Positions 11,822-21,192 of a stretch of DNA of 64,000 bases are shown one piece after another (within the stretch, counting starts at the first letter, position 1; every line of letters starts with the position of its first letter). The notes beneath the pieces are model-generated. The model was not told where the DNA came from. It was given only the letters and a program-made list of their open reading frames with translations, and did not search any database. The DNA is from Parietaria judaica (lineage: Eukaryota > Streptophyta > Magnoliopsida > Rosales > Urticaceae): the NCBI GenBank assembly GCA_954871525.1, contig OX940861.1, positions 11,392,842-11,456,841 on the forward strand, read 5' to 3'. The position numbers and the translations under genes are program-made.

Positions 11822-12710
11822 CGATCCTGACCGAGGATATTGCTCTTTTCTTCGCAAACTTTTTCTTAGTAATAGCAACATAGTCCTAGTTGTTTTTATA
11901 AAGCGGTTGATCGGTATATTCGACCAAAATGTTCAATTTCAAGCCGAATATCCCAATTCTATTCCCAAGTTAAATGTTTTCACTATGGGGCTTGGGATTC
12001 CCATCATAAGCGAAAATGAAGGGGAAATAAATACATAGTAAAATTTTAGTACCTTAGGGAACTTAGGCCTGGTTGCCAAGCGCGCACTTGCTGCATCTCA
12101 GGTTGTCTTGCGACGGAGTTTGTGGCCGAGTAGAGCATGTAGGTCCCTAGGGGCAGGGTTTGATGCCTGAATGGAGTAGGGCTTGATACCCAGGCAGAGT
12201 ATGCAACCCGCACAAAAGGGGTATGGTACCCGGGCAGAGTATGTCACTCGCAAAGAAAGGGTATGTTACCCGGGCAGAGTATGTAACTCGAAAAGAAAGG
12301 GTATGGTACTTGGGCAGATGCTAAGACTGTTGTTCTGGACTTAGTCAAATTTTGTTACTCGTGGATTGTCACTATGATGACCAATAGATTTACCGTGCTC
12401 GAATTATTACGTGGTGATTTGACCGACTGTGTAGAACCAATCATAATTTGCTTAATAATGTAAATAATTTTCTCGATGTAATTGAAATTACTTACTTGTT
12501 TTCAGATGCTCCTCGGATTGCGTTTTCGTGATCCGTCGTAGTTGGAATTCATTCCGGGGGTTTGACTTCTCTTCCTATTTGCGCGTGTGGCATGCGAGCC
12601 TGTTGGGTTTGTTGGGGTTGCGCCCGACCTTTTTGGTCGGACTGCCTACGTACCCCGTACTTCGGGGATCAAGCCGTTACGTAGTTCATGGGATATCAGT
12701 TTCTGACCTT
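11822..12710. other. Tat-element noncoding spacer
   Basis: Region between the antisense ORF and the integrase end of pol. It holds 40-bp tandem repeats (separate entry) and a hairpin-rich block at about 12620-12690 (for example CCGTACTTCGGGG) typical of sequence downstream of Tat integrase genes. No ORF with recognisable content. Confidence 0.55.
12179..12318. repeat. 40-bp tandem repeat, about 3.5 units
   Basis: Units starting at 12219, 12259 and 12299 share GGGTATGKTACCCGGGCAGA followed by a variable AACTCG-rich half; spacing is exactly 40 bp. A weaker unit precedes them at about 12179. Lies in the spacer downstream of pol. Confidence 0.8.
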
Positions 12711-13961
12711 TTAAGTGTAGTACTTTCTCACGTGCATAGCATTCCAGCTTCGAAGGATCCTCGATCCGTCCGGGGTAGCTAGTTTGTATACGCAAGGCTT
12801 TACTACTTCGGTAACGATATAAGGCCTTTCCCAGTTAGCCCCCAATTTACCGGCATTGGGTTCCACGGTGTTTTGGAAGACCCGTCTGAGGACCAGTTCC
12901 CCAGTGATGAACTTGCGATGCCTAACTTTAGAATTGTAGTACCTAGCTATCGAATTTTGATAGTTCGCAATTCGAATTAGGGCTTGTTCGCGTCGTTCGT
13001 CTGCGTGGTCAAGCTGGTCTTGTCTCATTTTGTCGTTGACTTCTGCATTGACGGGAGCGTATTCTCTTCTGAGAATGGGGGCCTCGATCTCGGCTTGTAT
13101 GACTGCTTCGGTGCCGTATACCATCGAGAAAGGGGTTTCCCTCGTCGCTCTTCGCAGCGTGGTCCTATATGACCATAGGACGCCGATGAGTTCATCGGCC
13201 CATCGGCCTTTCTTGGTATCGAGTCTTTTCTTGATACCATCCACAATGGTCCGGTTAGAGACTTCCGCCTGGCCGTTTCCTTGTGGATATCTTGGGGTGA
13301 ACGTGTTCAGGGAAATCTTCCAGTTTTAGCAGAAATTCTAGAATTTGTTTTACACTAATTGGGGTCCGTTGTCAGCGATGATTTCCTTAGGTAATCCGAA
13401 ATGACTTATGATGTTTTGCCAAACGTAGTGTTCTACATCTGAGTCTTTGGTGTTGGCACACGATTCAGCCTCTACCCATTTCGAGAAATAGTCTGTTATG
13501 ACTAGTAAGAATCTTTTTCCGACCGGTGTCAGGGGGAAAGGTCCTACTATATCTATAAACCATTTCATGAACGGGTAGGGTACCGAGTCTGATGACAACT
13601 TCTCTACCAGGAAATGTATGGTCGGCGATTGACGGTGACATTTGTCGCATCGATTGGCGTGGGCTTCTACGTCGGCCAACATGGTTGACCAGAAGAAGCC
13701 CTGCCTTTTTGCCTTGTTATAGAGTGATCTCCCGCCGGAATGATTTCCGCATTCTTCGTCATGGATTTCTTGTAGCACGATTTTAGCTTCGGTCATTCCT
13801 AAACATCTTAGGTAGGGACCGGAGTAGCTTCGCTTGTACAATTTTCCATCTATTAGGCAAAATCTGGCGCTCTGAATACGGAGTTTCCAGGCCTTTTGCT
13901 TATCCTGGGGTTTTTTTCCTGTCTGAATATAATTCAGGATGGGGGTTCTCCAATCCTCCAA
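12711..13961 (-). pseudogene. Tat gag-pol: integrase (frameshifted)
   Basis: Two minus-strand frames make one integrase. 13961-13350 holds the HHCC zinc finger (HDEECGNHSGGRSLYN ... CDKCHR) and the start of the DDE core (FIDIVGPFPLTPVGKRFLLV, ITDYFSKWVEAE, DNGPQ). 13244-12711 holds the core end (RWADELIGVLWSYRTTLRRA, ETPFSMVYGTEAV) and the C-terminal DNA-binding region ending HVRKYY. A frame break lies between 13350 and 13244, where the catalytic Glu segment should be, so the enzyme is dead in this copy. Integrase lies downstream of RT/RNase H, as in gypsy elements. Confidence 0.88.
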
Positions 13962-14029
13962 GCCTGTCTAGATATTGTGGATTCAGGATGGGGGTTCTCC
14001 AATCCTCCAAGCTTGTCTGGATATTGTGG
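13932..14029 (-). repeat. 49-bp tandem duplication in pol
   Basis: Bases 13932-13980 are repeated at 13981-14029 with two or so differences (shared ATTCAGGATGGGGGTTCTCC). Because 49 is not a multiple of three, the duplication by itself shifts the pol frame between the second RNase H and integrase. Confidence 0.85.
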
Positions 14030-14045
14030 ACGCGTTGACTTACGC

Positions 14046-14640
14046 TGGGTTCGTCTATTACTTCCACTGGTATTATCCTTTTCGCCTCGGGGTCCGAAGT
14101 GGATGCCAGTCCATCTAGAGCATCGGCTGAAGAGTTCTCGCTTCGTGGTATCTGAACTACCTCAACGTTGTTGAATTGGGAGATCAGATCCTTGACCACC
14201 GCCAGATATTTTTCCATGCGATCGTTCCTGGTGGTATACTCGCCACTGATTTGGCTGGTGACAAGCTTGGAGTCCGAATGGGCTCAAACTTTTCTGGCTC
14301 TTACTACCAGTTTTAACCCTGCTATTAGCGCCTCGTATTCCATCTCGTTATTCGTGGCATGGAATCTTAGCCTGAAAGATTGTTCCATGACCTCTCCGGT
14401 CGGAGATATCAAGCGTATTCCTATTCCGGATCCGCCCATATTCGGTGCCCCGTCCACTTCGAGATGCCATTCTTCACTCCCTCTTTCCCCGTTGGATCTT
14501 CCGCCGGGAGCTCGATTAGGAAATCCACTAGCACTTGGGATTTAGCGCATGTTCGAATTTGTATTTGATGTCGAACTCGTTTAGTTCAACTGCCCACTTG
14601 GTCAATCGTCCCGACTGATTTGGGCTATGGAGGATAACCC
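14046..14640 (-). pseudogene. Tat gag-pol: second (archaeal-type) RNase H
   Basis: Directly after the RT/RNase H ORF, minus-strand translation gives the second RNase H that defines the Tat lineage: EVDGAPNMGGSGIGI, RFHATNNEMEYEALIAGLKL, HSDSKLVTSQISGEY, and IPRSENSSADALDGLAS. The conserved D, E (in EYEAL) and D (in HSDS) are present, but the frame is broken. A TGA sits at about 14284-14286 just before AHSDS, probably CGA to TGA, and there are shifts around 14545-14580. It degraded the RNA strand of the cDNA hybrid in the ancestral element. Confidence 0.82.
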
Positions 14641-16017
14641 TTAGGGGTTGATTCGCATCACCAAAATGGTGTGAGACTGGAAATAGGGTCGAAGTTTCCG
14701 CACCGAGGTTATCATAGCCAAAGCTAGTTTTTCCATGGCGGGATACCTAGTTTCTGCGTCTTCCAGCGATTTGCTGACGTAGAAAATCGGTTTCCGTTCT
14801 CCTCTATCTTCCCTGACGATCACGCCGCTAACGGCGAAGAGGGACACTGCCAGCAGTAGCGGTTCCCCCGTGATCGGCCAGGATAGTACCGGTGGCGTTG
14901 AGAGGTACCTTTTGAGGTCTTGGAATTCCTTCTCGCATTCTTCGGTCCATTCAAATTTTTTGTTGCCCCTTAGGATTTTGTAGAAGGGCATACACTTATC
15001 TGTAGATCGGGAGATGAACCGATTAAGGGCCGCTATTCTCCCGGTTAATCTTTGCGTTTCCCGAACGGTCCTTGGGGAGGGCATGTTCAGAAGAGCTTTG
15101 ATTTGATCCGGGTTGGCCTCTATTCCTCGTTGGGTTACCAAGTAACCGAGGAACTTTCCAGATGTTACCCCGAATGTCCATTTGGCGTGGTTAAGCTTCA
15201 TTTGATACTTCCTGAGTATTGCGAAACATTCTTCCAAGTGAGACACATGGTATGTAGCCTTGGTAGATTTTACGAGCATATCGTCGATGTAAACTTCCAT
15301 TGTTTTGCCAAGCTGCTCGGCGAACATTTGGTTGACTAACCGTTGGTATGTCGCTCCTCCGTTCTTAAGTCCAAAGGGCATTACTTTATAGCAATAGATT
15401 CCCCATTCCGTTACGAATGCAGTTTTCTCTTGGTCTTCGGGGTGCATCAGTATTTGATTATAACTTGAGAATGCGTCCATAAAGGACAGTAGTTCATGTC
15501 CATAGGTTGCCTCCACTAAGCGATCGATGTGAGGAATAGGGAAGTTGTCTTTCGGACATGCTTTGTTCAGGTCGGTGAAGTCGATACAGACTCTTGTCTT
15601 ACCGTTCTTCTTTTTAACCACCACTGTATTGGCTAGCCAATCCGGGTATTTCACTTCCCGGATGGAGCCAGTTTTGATCAGTTTTTCGACCTCGTCGTTT
15701 ACAGCCTGGGCCCGGTCAGGTCCCAACTTTCTCCTCTTTTGTTTTACCGGTTTGTGACTCGGGTCTACGTTGAGGCAATAAGCGGTTATGCTAAGGTCGA
15801 TTCCCGGCATATCTTCGTGGGACCACGCGAAGCAGTCGTGGTTCCTAGTGAGGAATTTGATCAGCTTCTTCCTGACGTCATTGTCTAGGTTGACCCCGAT
15901 TCTCACCTTGTGTTCAGGATTCTTTGGGTCAATCTGGACCTGGTGCGTCATTTCTAAGTCGGGGACTTTGTTATCGTCGTCCCTTTCTTGAGCTGAGTCT
16001 TTTTCCTCTACCGACAT
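14641..16017 (-). CDS. Tat gag-pol: reverse transcriptase plus first RNase H (open)
   Basis: A 458-aa open frame starting ATG at 16017. RT motifs appear in order: KLGPDRAQAVNDEVEKLIKT, WLANTVVVKKKNGKTRVCID, FTDLNKACPKDNFPIPHID, FSSYNQILMHPEDQEKTAF, and the catalytic YIDD (EVYIDDMLVKS). The connection follows, then the start of the gypsy RNase H (KPIFYVSKSLEDAETRYPA). Tat RTs normally carry VYVDD or VYIDD here, so the active site looks intact. It lies in frame with the protease ORF upstream, separated by one UAG (see 16018-16029), and runs out at 14641 within RNase H. The domain is recent enough to be open over 1.37 kb although the whole polyprotein is not. Confidence 0.9.
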   Translation of the reverse strand: MSVEEKDSAQERDDDNKVPDLEMTHQVQIDPKNPEHKVRIGVNLDNDVRKKLIKFLTRNHDCFAWSHEDMPGIDLSITAYCLNVDPSHKPVKQKRRKLGPDRAQAVNDEVEKLIKTGSIREVKYPDWLANTVVVKKKNGKTRVCIDFTDLNKACPKDNFPIPHIDRLVEATYGHELLSFMDAFSSYNQILMHPEDQEKTAFVTEWGIYCYKVMPFGLKNGGATYQRLVNQMFAEQLGKTMEVYIDDMLVKSTKATYHVSHLEECFAILRKYQMKLNHAKWTFGVTSGKFLGYLVTQRGIEANPDQIKALLNMPSPRTVRETQRLTGRIAALNRFISRSTDKCMPFYKILRGNKKFEWTEECEKEFQDLKRYLSTPPVLSWPITGEPLLLAVSLFAVSGVIVREDRGERKPIFYVSKSLEDAETRYPAMEKLALAMITSVRKLRPYFQSHTILVMRINP

Positions 16018-16029
16018 TAATTGCTATTG
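16018..16029 (-). promoter_or_regulatory. Possible stop-codon readthrough motif CAA-UAG-CAA-UUA
   Basis: On the minus strand the protease frame ends GAC CAA TAG CAA TTA ATG and continues in the same frame into RT. The hexanucleotide after the stop (CAA UUA) fits the CAR-YYA consensus of TMV-type leaky stops, and CAA UAG CAA UUA is the exact TMV context. Whether it is functional or a decayed CAG is unknown. Confidence 0.5.
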
Positions 16030-16635
16030 GTCGGTTTTTGGCACTTTTGCCCGCGTCTGAGGCATGCGCGACATCCGAAAGGATGTCATGTAGCAAATTG
16101 GGGCCTGTTTTTTGTTTCCCTTAACTTCTGCGATGGATCCATCCGCCCTTGGGAAGCGAATGGTTTGGTGGTAGGTGGACGGTACGGCCTTCATTAAATG
16201 AATCCAGGGTCTTCCGAGGATCATATTGTAGGCCGTGAGGCAATCCGGTACTAGGAAATTTTTTATCTTGCCTATTCCGTAGGAGACAATAGGCAGTTTG
16301 ACTATCCCTAGGATGTCGACCGTTTCTCCATTGAAACCGGTCAGAGGGATATTCCCTCTATTGATTTCCGTTTCCTCCACCCCCATCTTGCGTAGACACG
16401 ACAAGAAAATCATGTTTGCCGAACTACCATTGTCGACCAAGATTCTATCGGTCGTGTAGCCGGAGACTAAGAGGGAGATGACCATGGCGTCAGTCACCGG
16501 TTCCTCCAGGTTTTCCAACTCTTGGTCGGCTTGTTCTTCCAACATGAAGACTTTTCCTCGCTTATTGGGGGGAGGCTTATTGCCTTTGGTTCGGTTGCTT
16601 CTGCTCGGGCCTCGCGCCATTGCCTTGGTTAACAT
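16024..16635 (-). CDS. Tat gag-pol: aspartic protease
   Basis: Open 203-aa frame. Retropepsin active-site motif DRILVDNGSSANMIF (DNGS in place of DTGS, common in plant Tat elements), then FNGETVDILGIVKLP and the lineage-typical NMILGRPWIHLMKAVPSTYH. It would process the Gag-Pol polyprotein. It starts in a different frame from the upstream zinc-knuckle ORF and ends at a UAG that leads in frame into RT. Confidence 0.87.
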   Translation of the reverse strand: MLTKAMARGPSRSNRTKGNKPPPNKRGKVFMLEEQADQELENLEEPVTDAMVISLLVSGYTTDRILVDNGSSANMIFLSCLRKMGVEETEINRGNIPLTGFNGETVDILGIVKLPIVSYGIGKIKNFLVPDCLTAYNMILGRPWIHLMKAVPSTYHQTIRFPRADGSIAEVKGNKKQAPICYMTSFRMSRMPQTRAKVPKTDQ

Positions 16636-16639
16636 TTGG

Positions 16640-18310
16640 TTATTGGGCCTGCTCGGCGCGCTCTCGTTCCGACCTAAAGAAGTCCAACAGCAGATCCCCG
16701 AGCTCGCCCTTCAGATATTTGTCGGCGAGACGAGCCCGCAGGACCATGCAATTTCTGGTATGGTGTCCATAACTCTGGTGGAATTTGCACCAGGCACTGA
16801 GGACCCTGTTGTTGGATGTCATATCACCGGCGCTCATGTACAATTCCCCTTGCTCGTTGGCTTCAGTTTCTTCCTCAGCTTCTGAGTTAAGATTGTACAC
16901 TTGGTTTTGGGGGTGCGCTCTTCCCCCCCGGGTTGGGATACTCCGTGATGGAAGTTCCCGTGCTAGGGATTAGATCCCCTGATAGGAACGTCGTTCCTGG
17001 GGCCCTTGAATGAAGTGACTGGCCATTCCTTGACTGGGATGGATGTGCCCCGGGCCTTAGTACATTCGGGGATGACCCGAACTTCCTCTTTAGAGCTTCG
17101 TGTTCCTCATCATGTTTGATCCAATTTGAGGCACGGTGGATCACGTCCTCTATCGAGGTGTACCGGTTGACCAGAATGTCGGTCTTGAATCTGGAGTCAT
17201 ACCATAATCCACTGGTTAGAGCGGCGATAGCCGTTTCGTCCGCTAGTCCGTTAATCCAGACCATTTTAGCCTTGAACCTCATCATGAAGTCTCTAAGAGG
17301 CTCATTTGCCCTTTGCTGCAGGGCGTACAAGTTTGTCACGGTGGTCTCAGTTTCCATGAACATGGAAAAGTGCTTGAGAAACACCATGGTCAGTTGTTCG
17401 AAATCATCGATCGATCTCGGTTCCAACTTAAAGAACCATTCCATTGCTGCCCCCGTGAGGTTTTCAGCAATGTACTGGCAACGCCCGGCGTCCAGCTCGT
17501 GGACATCCAGGTTTGCCCGTCCCATTGCGATTCTGAATGCTCTCAGGTGCACCTTTAGGTCGGTGGTACCGTCGTACTTGGGCAGGTTAATCTGCCCGCC
17601 GTGCCTCAAGCGCGTATCCGTGATAGCAGACGAGAAAGGGGTTCTCATCGATTTTTCGACTAGACGCTCGATTTCGGGGGCGGCAGATACTGCACTACTT
17701 CATGGTGCGTTTGAGGTCGTCCAGCTCGGAGCTGTTTTGGGACGAAGGCTCAGCCTGAGTATGTTGAGGGTATGAGCCTGTTTGCCTACCCTCTAGTTGC
17801 AGAGGGTACTTGCCCGGCCCATAAGAAGTAGAGTAGCTCGGATTTTCCGCCCGAGAAGGGATCGAGATCCGAGCTTCATTCGGGTGGTTGCAAGATTGTT
17901 GATAGGGCGTATTCTGCCCTAAATCGGGCTGATTAGCTCCGAACATGGGAGCTCGGAACTGGGTGGTGCCGACGCTTGGTGGCAACGGCAGTGCGCCCGG
18001 GGGCGTGCCTCTCGGAAGAGGCGATTGAATGGTTCTCCGATCTCAGGGATCGTTGGGGTCCAAAAAGTCAGTGGACCGCATTGACCCGCTCGTGATTCCT
18101 TTGCCCAGAAGTCTGCCCAGGCTCGTTCACAGAGTAGGGCCTCTGCTCGAACCGGGTCTGGCTGCTCACGAGGACCTCAATTTGCCTTTTGAGTTCTTTA
18201 TTCTCGGCTACCTTTTCCTGTAGTTGGGTTCTCAGAGCCTGCCCTTCCGCATCGTGGTCGAGAGTGACCTCCATCGGAGCGTCAACGACAAGATTCTCTT
18301 CCAAACTCAT
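16640..18310 (-). pseudogene. Tat gag (capsid/nucleocapsid), broken into several frames
   Basis: The start ATG at 18310 gives an N-terminal coiled-coil segment (EENLVVDAPMEV ... LQEKVAENKELKRQIE) that stops at 18068. A linker frame follows (17985-17695), then the capsid-like Retrotrans_gag domain (17648-16887; LPKYDGTTDLKVHLRAF, AAMEWFFKLEPRSI, YALQQRANEPLRDFMMRF). An overlapping frame (16900-16640) carries the zinc-knuckle-like CKFHQSYGHHTRNC. At least three stops or shifts separate the pieces. All pieces together match the order of Tat Gag. Confidence 0.85.
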
Positions 18311-18349
18311 TGTGTGTCGAGTATGACAGAGTTAGCGAGATCAAAGTTT

Positions 18350-18367
18350 CCCACAAACGGCGCCAAA
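18350..18367 (-). other. Primer binding site of Tat element
   Basis: Read on the minus strand, immediately inside the LTR: TTTGGCGCCGTTTGTGGG. The TGGCGCC start complements a tRNA 3' end (...GGCGCCA), as in many plant gypsy elements. It fixes the transcription direction of the element as minus. Confidence 0.75.
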
Positions 18368-18368
18368 C

Positions 18369-19233
18369 TGTTGACGTGGTTTCGCACACCAACAGTCACG
18401 TGATTTGTGAATGAGATTTTGATTTGAGATTGCTAAGAACTTTGTGGATCTTGACCTCCGCGTCGTCAATGCTCTCGACGTTGACAGATATGAAAAATGA
18501 TACGAAAAAAACACCAGAGGTTTTTTAGAGAGGTTCATCCCAATGCGGTAGTTGACTACGTCCTCTGTAAATTTATTGATTGAAAAAGATCAACCAGAAC
18601 CACGAACAGATTGCGAGATGATCAAAAGAAAAGATGAAAACACTCTGAAAAATACAAATCTCACGGATTCTTTTCTCTTAGGGTGGATGCTTGCGTACGT
18701 GTGATAGGGTTGTTGTCTTGCTTTTATAGACCTCCAGTTTCTGCCCGTTGGTAGTGGACGTTGGTAGTGGCTTCGAGTTCGGAGCTTGACTTGCTGTCGA
18801 GCTGACACGTGGGCCATTTTCTGAGAGAATTGCGCAGTAGTGGACTTTGACTCGACGTCGTGGGAGTTTGAATTTTGGTCATGGCAATTTTCTTGGTCGG
18901 GCTTTGGAGGTTTGAATTGAGGCTGTTGACTTAGTCTGCCCGGGCTCTGATACTTCATGTACTTCTGCTCGGATCCCTTGATGGCAGTTTCTGCCTAGGA
19001 TGAGCTTTCGGGCTCTATAAGCCAATAGGCCTGATCGGGCTTGGGTTTCAGCTAAGTATATTGGGTCTTCGCCTTGGGCTGATGTGACATTTGCGTTCTG
19101 CTCGGGTTCTTCGTCTTCTACTGACTCTCTGCTCGGGATGAGTTTTTGCCTTTGGGGCTTTTTGATTCTGACTGGACCCTAGCACTGTTAGGTGTTTATT
19201 AGGCTTTTGGGCCGTGTATCTCACAAGTCCATT
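18369..19233 (-). mobile_element. Tat-type 5' LTR, truncated (LTR4)
   Basis: Starts TGTTGACGTGG next to the PBS and follows LTR3 until about 19233 ('aagtccatttgt'). After that it diverges into unrelated AT-rich DNA, so the outer about 100 bp of the LTR (promoter-distal U3 start) are gone and no TSD can be found. Confidence 0.8.
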
Positions 19234-20512
19234 TGTACTTATTTAAAATAATTTGAGTACATAAAAATTAAAAATAGAAAATCAAAGTATGTAATAATTG
19301 ATTTGTGAGGTACCAAAATATAAATCTATTACATTTCCTTTACAAAGTCTAAACAGTTATCAATGTCTCTCCATCCAAACACTATCTATCGTCCGCAAGT
19401 ATTTCATGGAAATTTGACACAGTCGACGCATAACTTCCTAAAACCATTACAATTCCTCTGCTAAACAATCGCCGACATAGTCAAAGCAAAGACTAGGGTT
19501 TTGGCTCGCAAAGAAGATATAAAGAATCGAGCACAGAGAAACGATGACCGAATCCAGAGAGAGAGAGAGAGAGTAGCAGAGTGAGTTTGGGTTTCGATGG
19601 CGAGTTGAGAGAAATACAGAGAGTGGTAGTGTTTATCTCAAAGAATTCGCTAAGCTCGTTATAAGAAATATTAATATAATTTTAATTATTGAACAAGGAA
19701 CTTTAAACGCCACTTGTAGGGGTGAAACTGGTCCAGTACCCGGCTTCCACTTCCGGGCTTTCAAAAACTGAAACCTGGATCCGGGCTATGTGTAGGGAAA
19801 ACCTGGATTTCTGGTTCCGGTTTAAACCTGGTATTTTAACCTCGAAACCCAGAACCCGGATCCGGTTTCGACGCGGTTTTAAACCTGCATTTGCGGGTTT
19901 TTGTTAAGATATTAGTCACTTTACCGAACAGTTGGTGGGCAAGAAACTCCATTACTGGAAACCCACACTCAACGAAAAAAGAAAAACTCTCATCAAAAAC
20001 AGATTGAAAAAAGAGAATCGAAACCAAACAAGGAACAAAGCAACCATAATTCAAAGAAGAAAAAAGATTGCTTACTTGATTTGGAGACAATTCGTAATCG
20101 TCGGTGTTTTAGGAATTCTTCAGCGTGGAAGCTTGAATTGTCGTAATCCCAATCATTGCAAACAAATCAAACGTGTATTTTCTCGAATTGAAATTATCAA
20201 GATTTCTCACTCATTCAACGACATGTTTGTAACATTTCTTTTAGTTTATGTTTTAACTGAAAAAAACAAAAACAAAAAAAACTACTAGAATGTCGTATTT
20301 ACTGAAGATATTGAAGAATGTCGTATTTACTGAAGATATTTAAGAATGTCGTTTTAGGAAATTCGGCTCTTAACCGGGTATTGAAGAATGTCGTTTTCTT
20401 TTACTTGCGTGATTGAGGTGTGCTTGTGTTGATTTATTTGGGAGTTGACTTGATAGTGTTTACCTGAAGAGAAAACAATGAATAAAACGAGTTAAAAGAG
20501 TTCTGGCGGATC
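19234..20512. other. AT-rich DNA with a repeat fragment at 19716-19911
   Basis: Contains a (GA)n run at about 19555-19573. The stretch 19716-19911 begins TAGGGGTGAAACTGG and is built from 'cccgg / aaacctgg / ggtttcg' words. Its start matches the reverse complement of the end of the block at 39373-39942 (TAGGGCTGAAAC), so it is probably one end of a hAT-like non-autonomous family. No gene seen. Confidence 0.4.
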
Positions 20513-21192
20513 CAGGATTTGTAGATAGGGGGGGAGGGGGGAAAAAAAAATTCAATGACCTGTATATATAAATTTATGGTTTTTTTTTTATGTTACGTTT
20601 TTATCCCGAATCTTTTTTATTAATTTTTATTTACTTTTATATCATCCAATATTTAAAGAATTTGAAAATCGAAAAGCATTCGTAAATTTATGTTATGGAT
20701 TTATTGAAGAGTTTACAAATTTTTTTAATCTAATGTTACTTACAACGTAGACATTATATTAGATATACTTTGTAATAATATACAAAAATTATTAAGACAT
20801 TATCTTGAATTATACATGATAGCAAGTTTTATGGACCCTTATGTAATTACCCTAAATTACAAGGGTAATATTGTAAGTTAAAAGAAAAAGCTATCATGTC
20901 TTTTTTGTAATAATCTTTAAGTTCTAAGGGCAAAATAGTAATATCATGTATACCATCTTCCTTCTTCTCTTTCATCTTGCTGAAGCTGAGAGAACGACGT
21001 TCGTCATCGGAAAACCTCGACGGAGATAGAAAAAGAGAGATAATAAGCTTATGGCGAATGCATAAAAAAATAGGGGGGGCCGGAAGGTTAGATTGATCAT
21101 AATATCGAATCGTTGGAAGGTCATTCACCACTATCGTCGGAAAACCGGGGGGGCCACGGCCACCCTACCGTTAGCCGTGGATCCGCCCCTAG
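20513..21192. repeat. Probable non-autonomous DNA transposon with GGCGGATCCA ends
   Basis: The left end CTGGCGGATCCAGG and the reverse complement of the right end CTAGGGGCGGATCCACGG share the GGCGGATCCA core in inverted orientation, and both are followed by G-rich tracts. This terminal motif is common in plant hAT-type elements. No clean TSD is visible. The interior is AT-rich with no transposase. Confidence 0.4.

Noticed and set aside
12528..12782. Plus-strand 84-aa ORF
   Set aside because: Lies over the pol 3' end and hairpin-rich spacer of the minus-strand Tat element; no domain.
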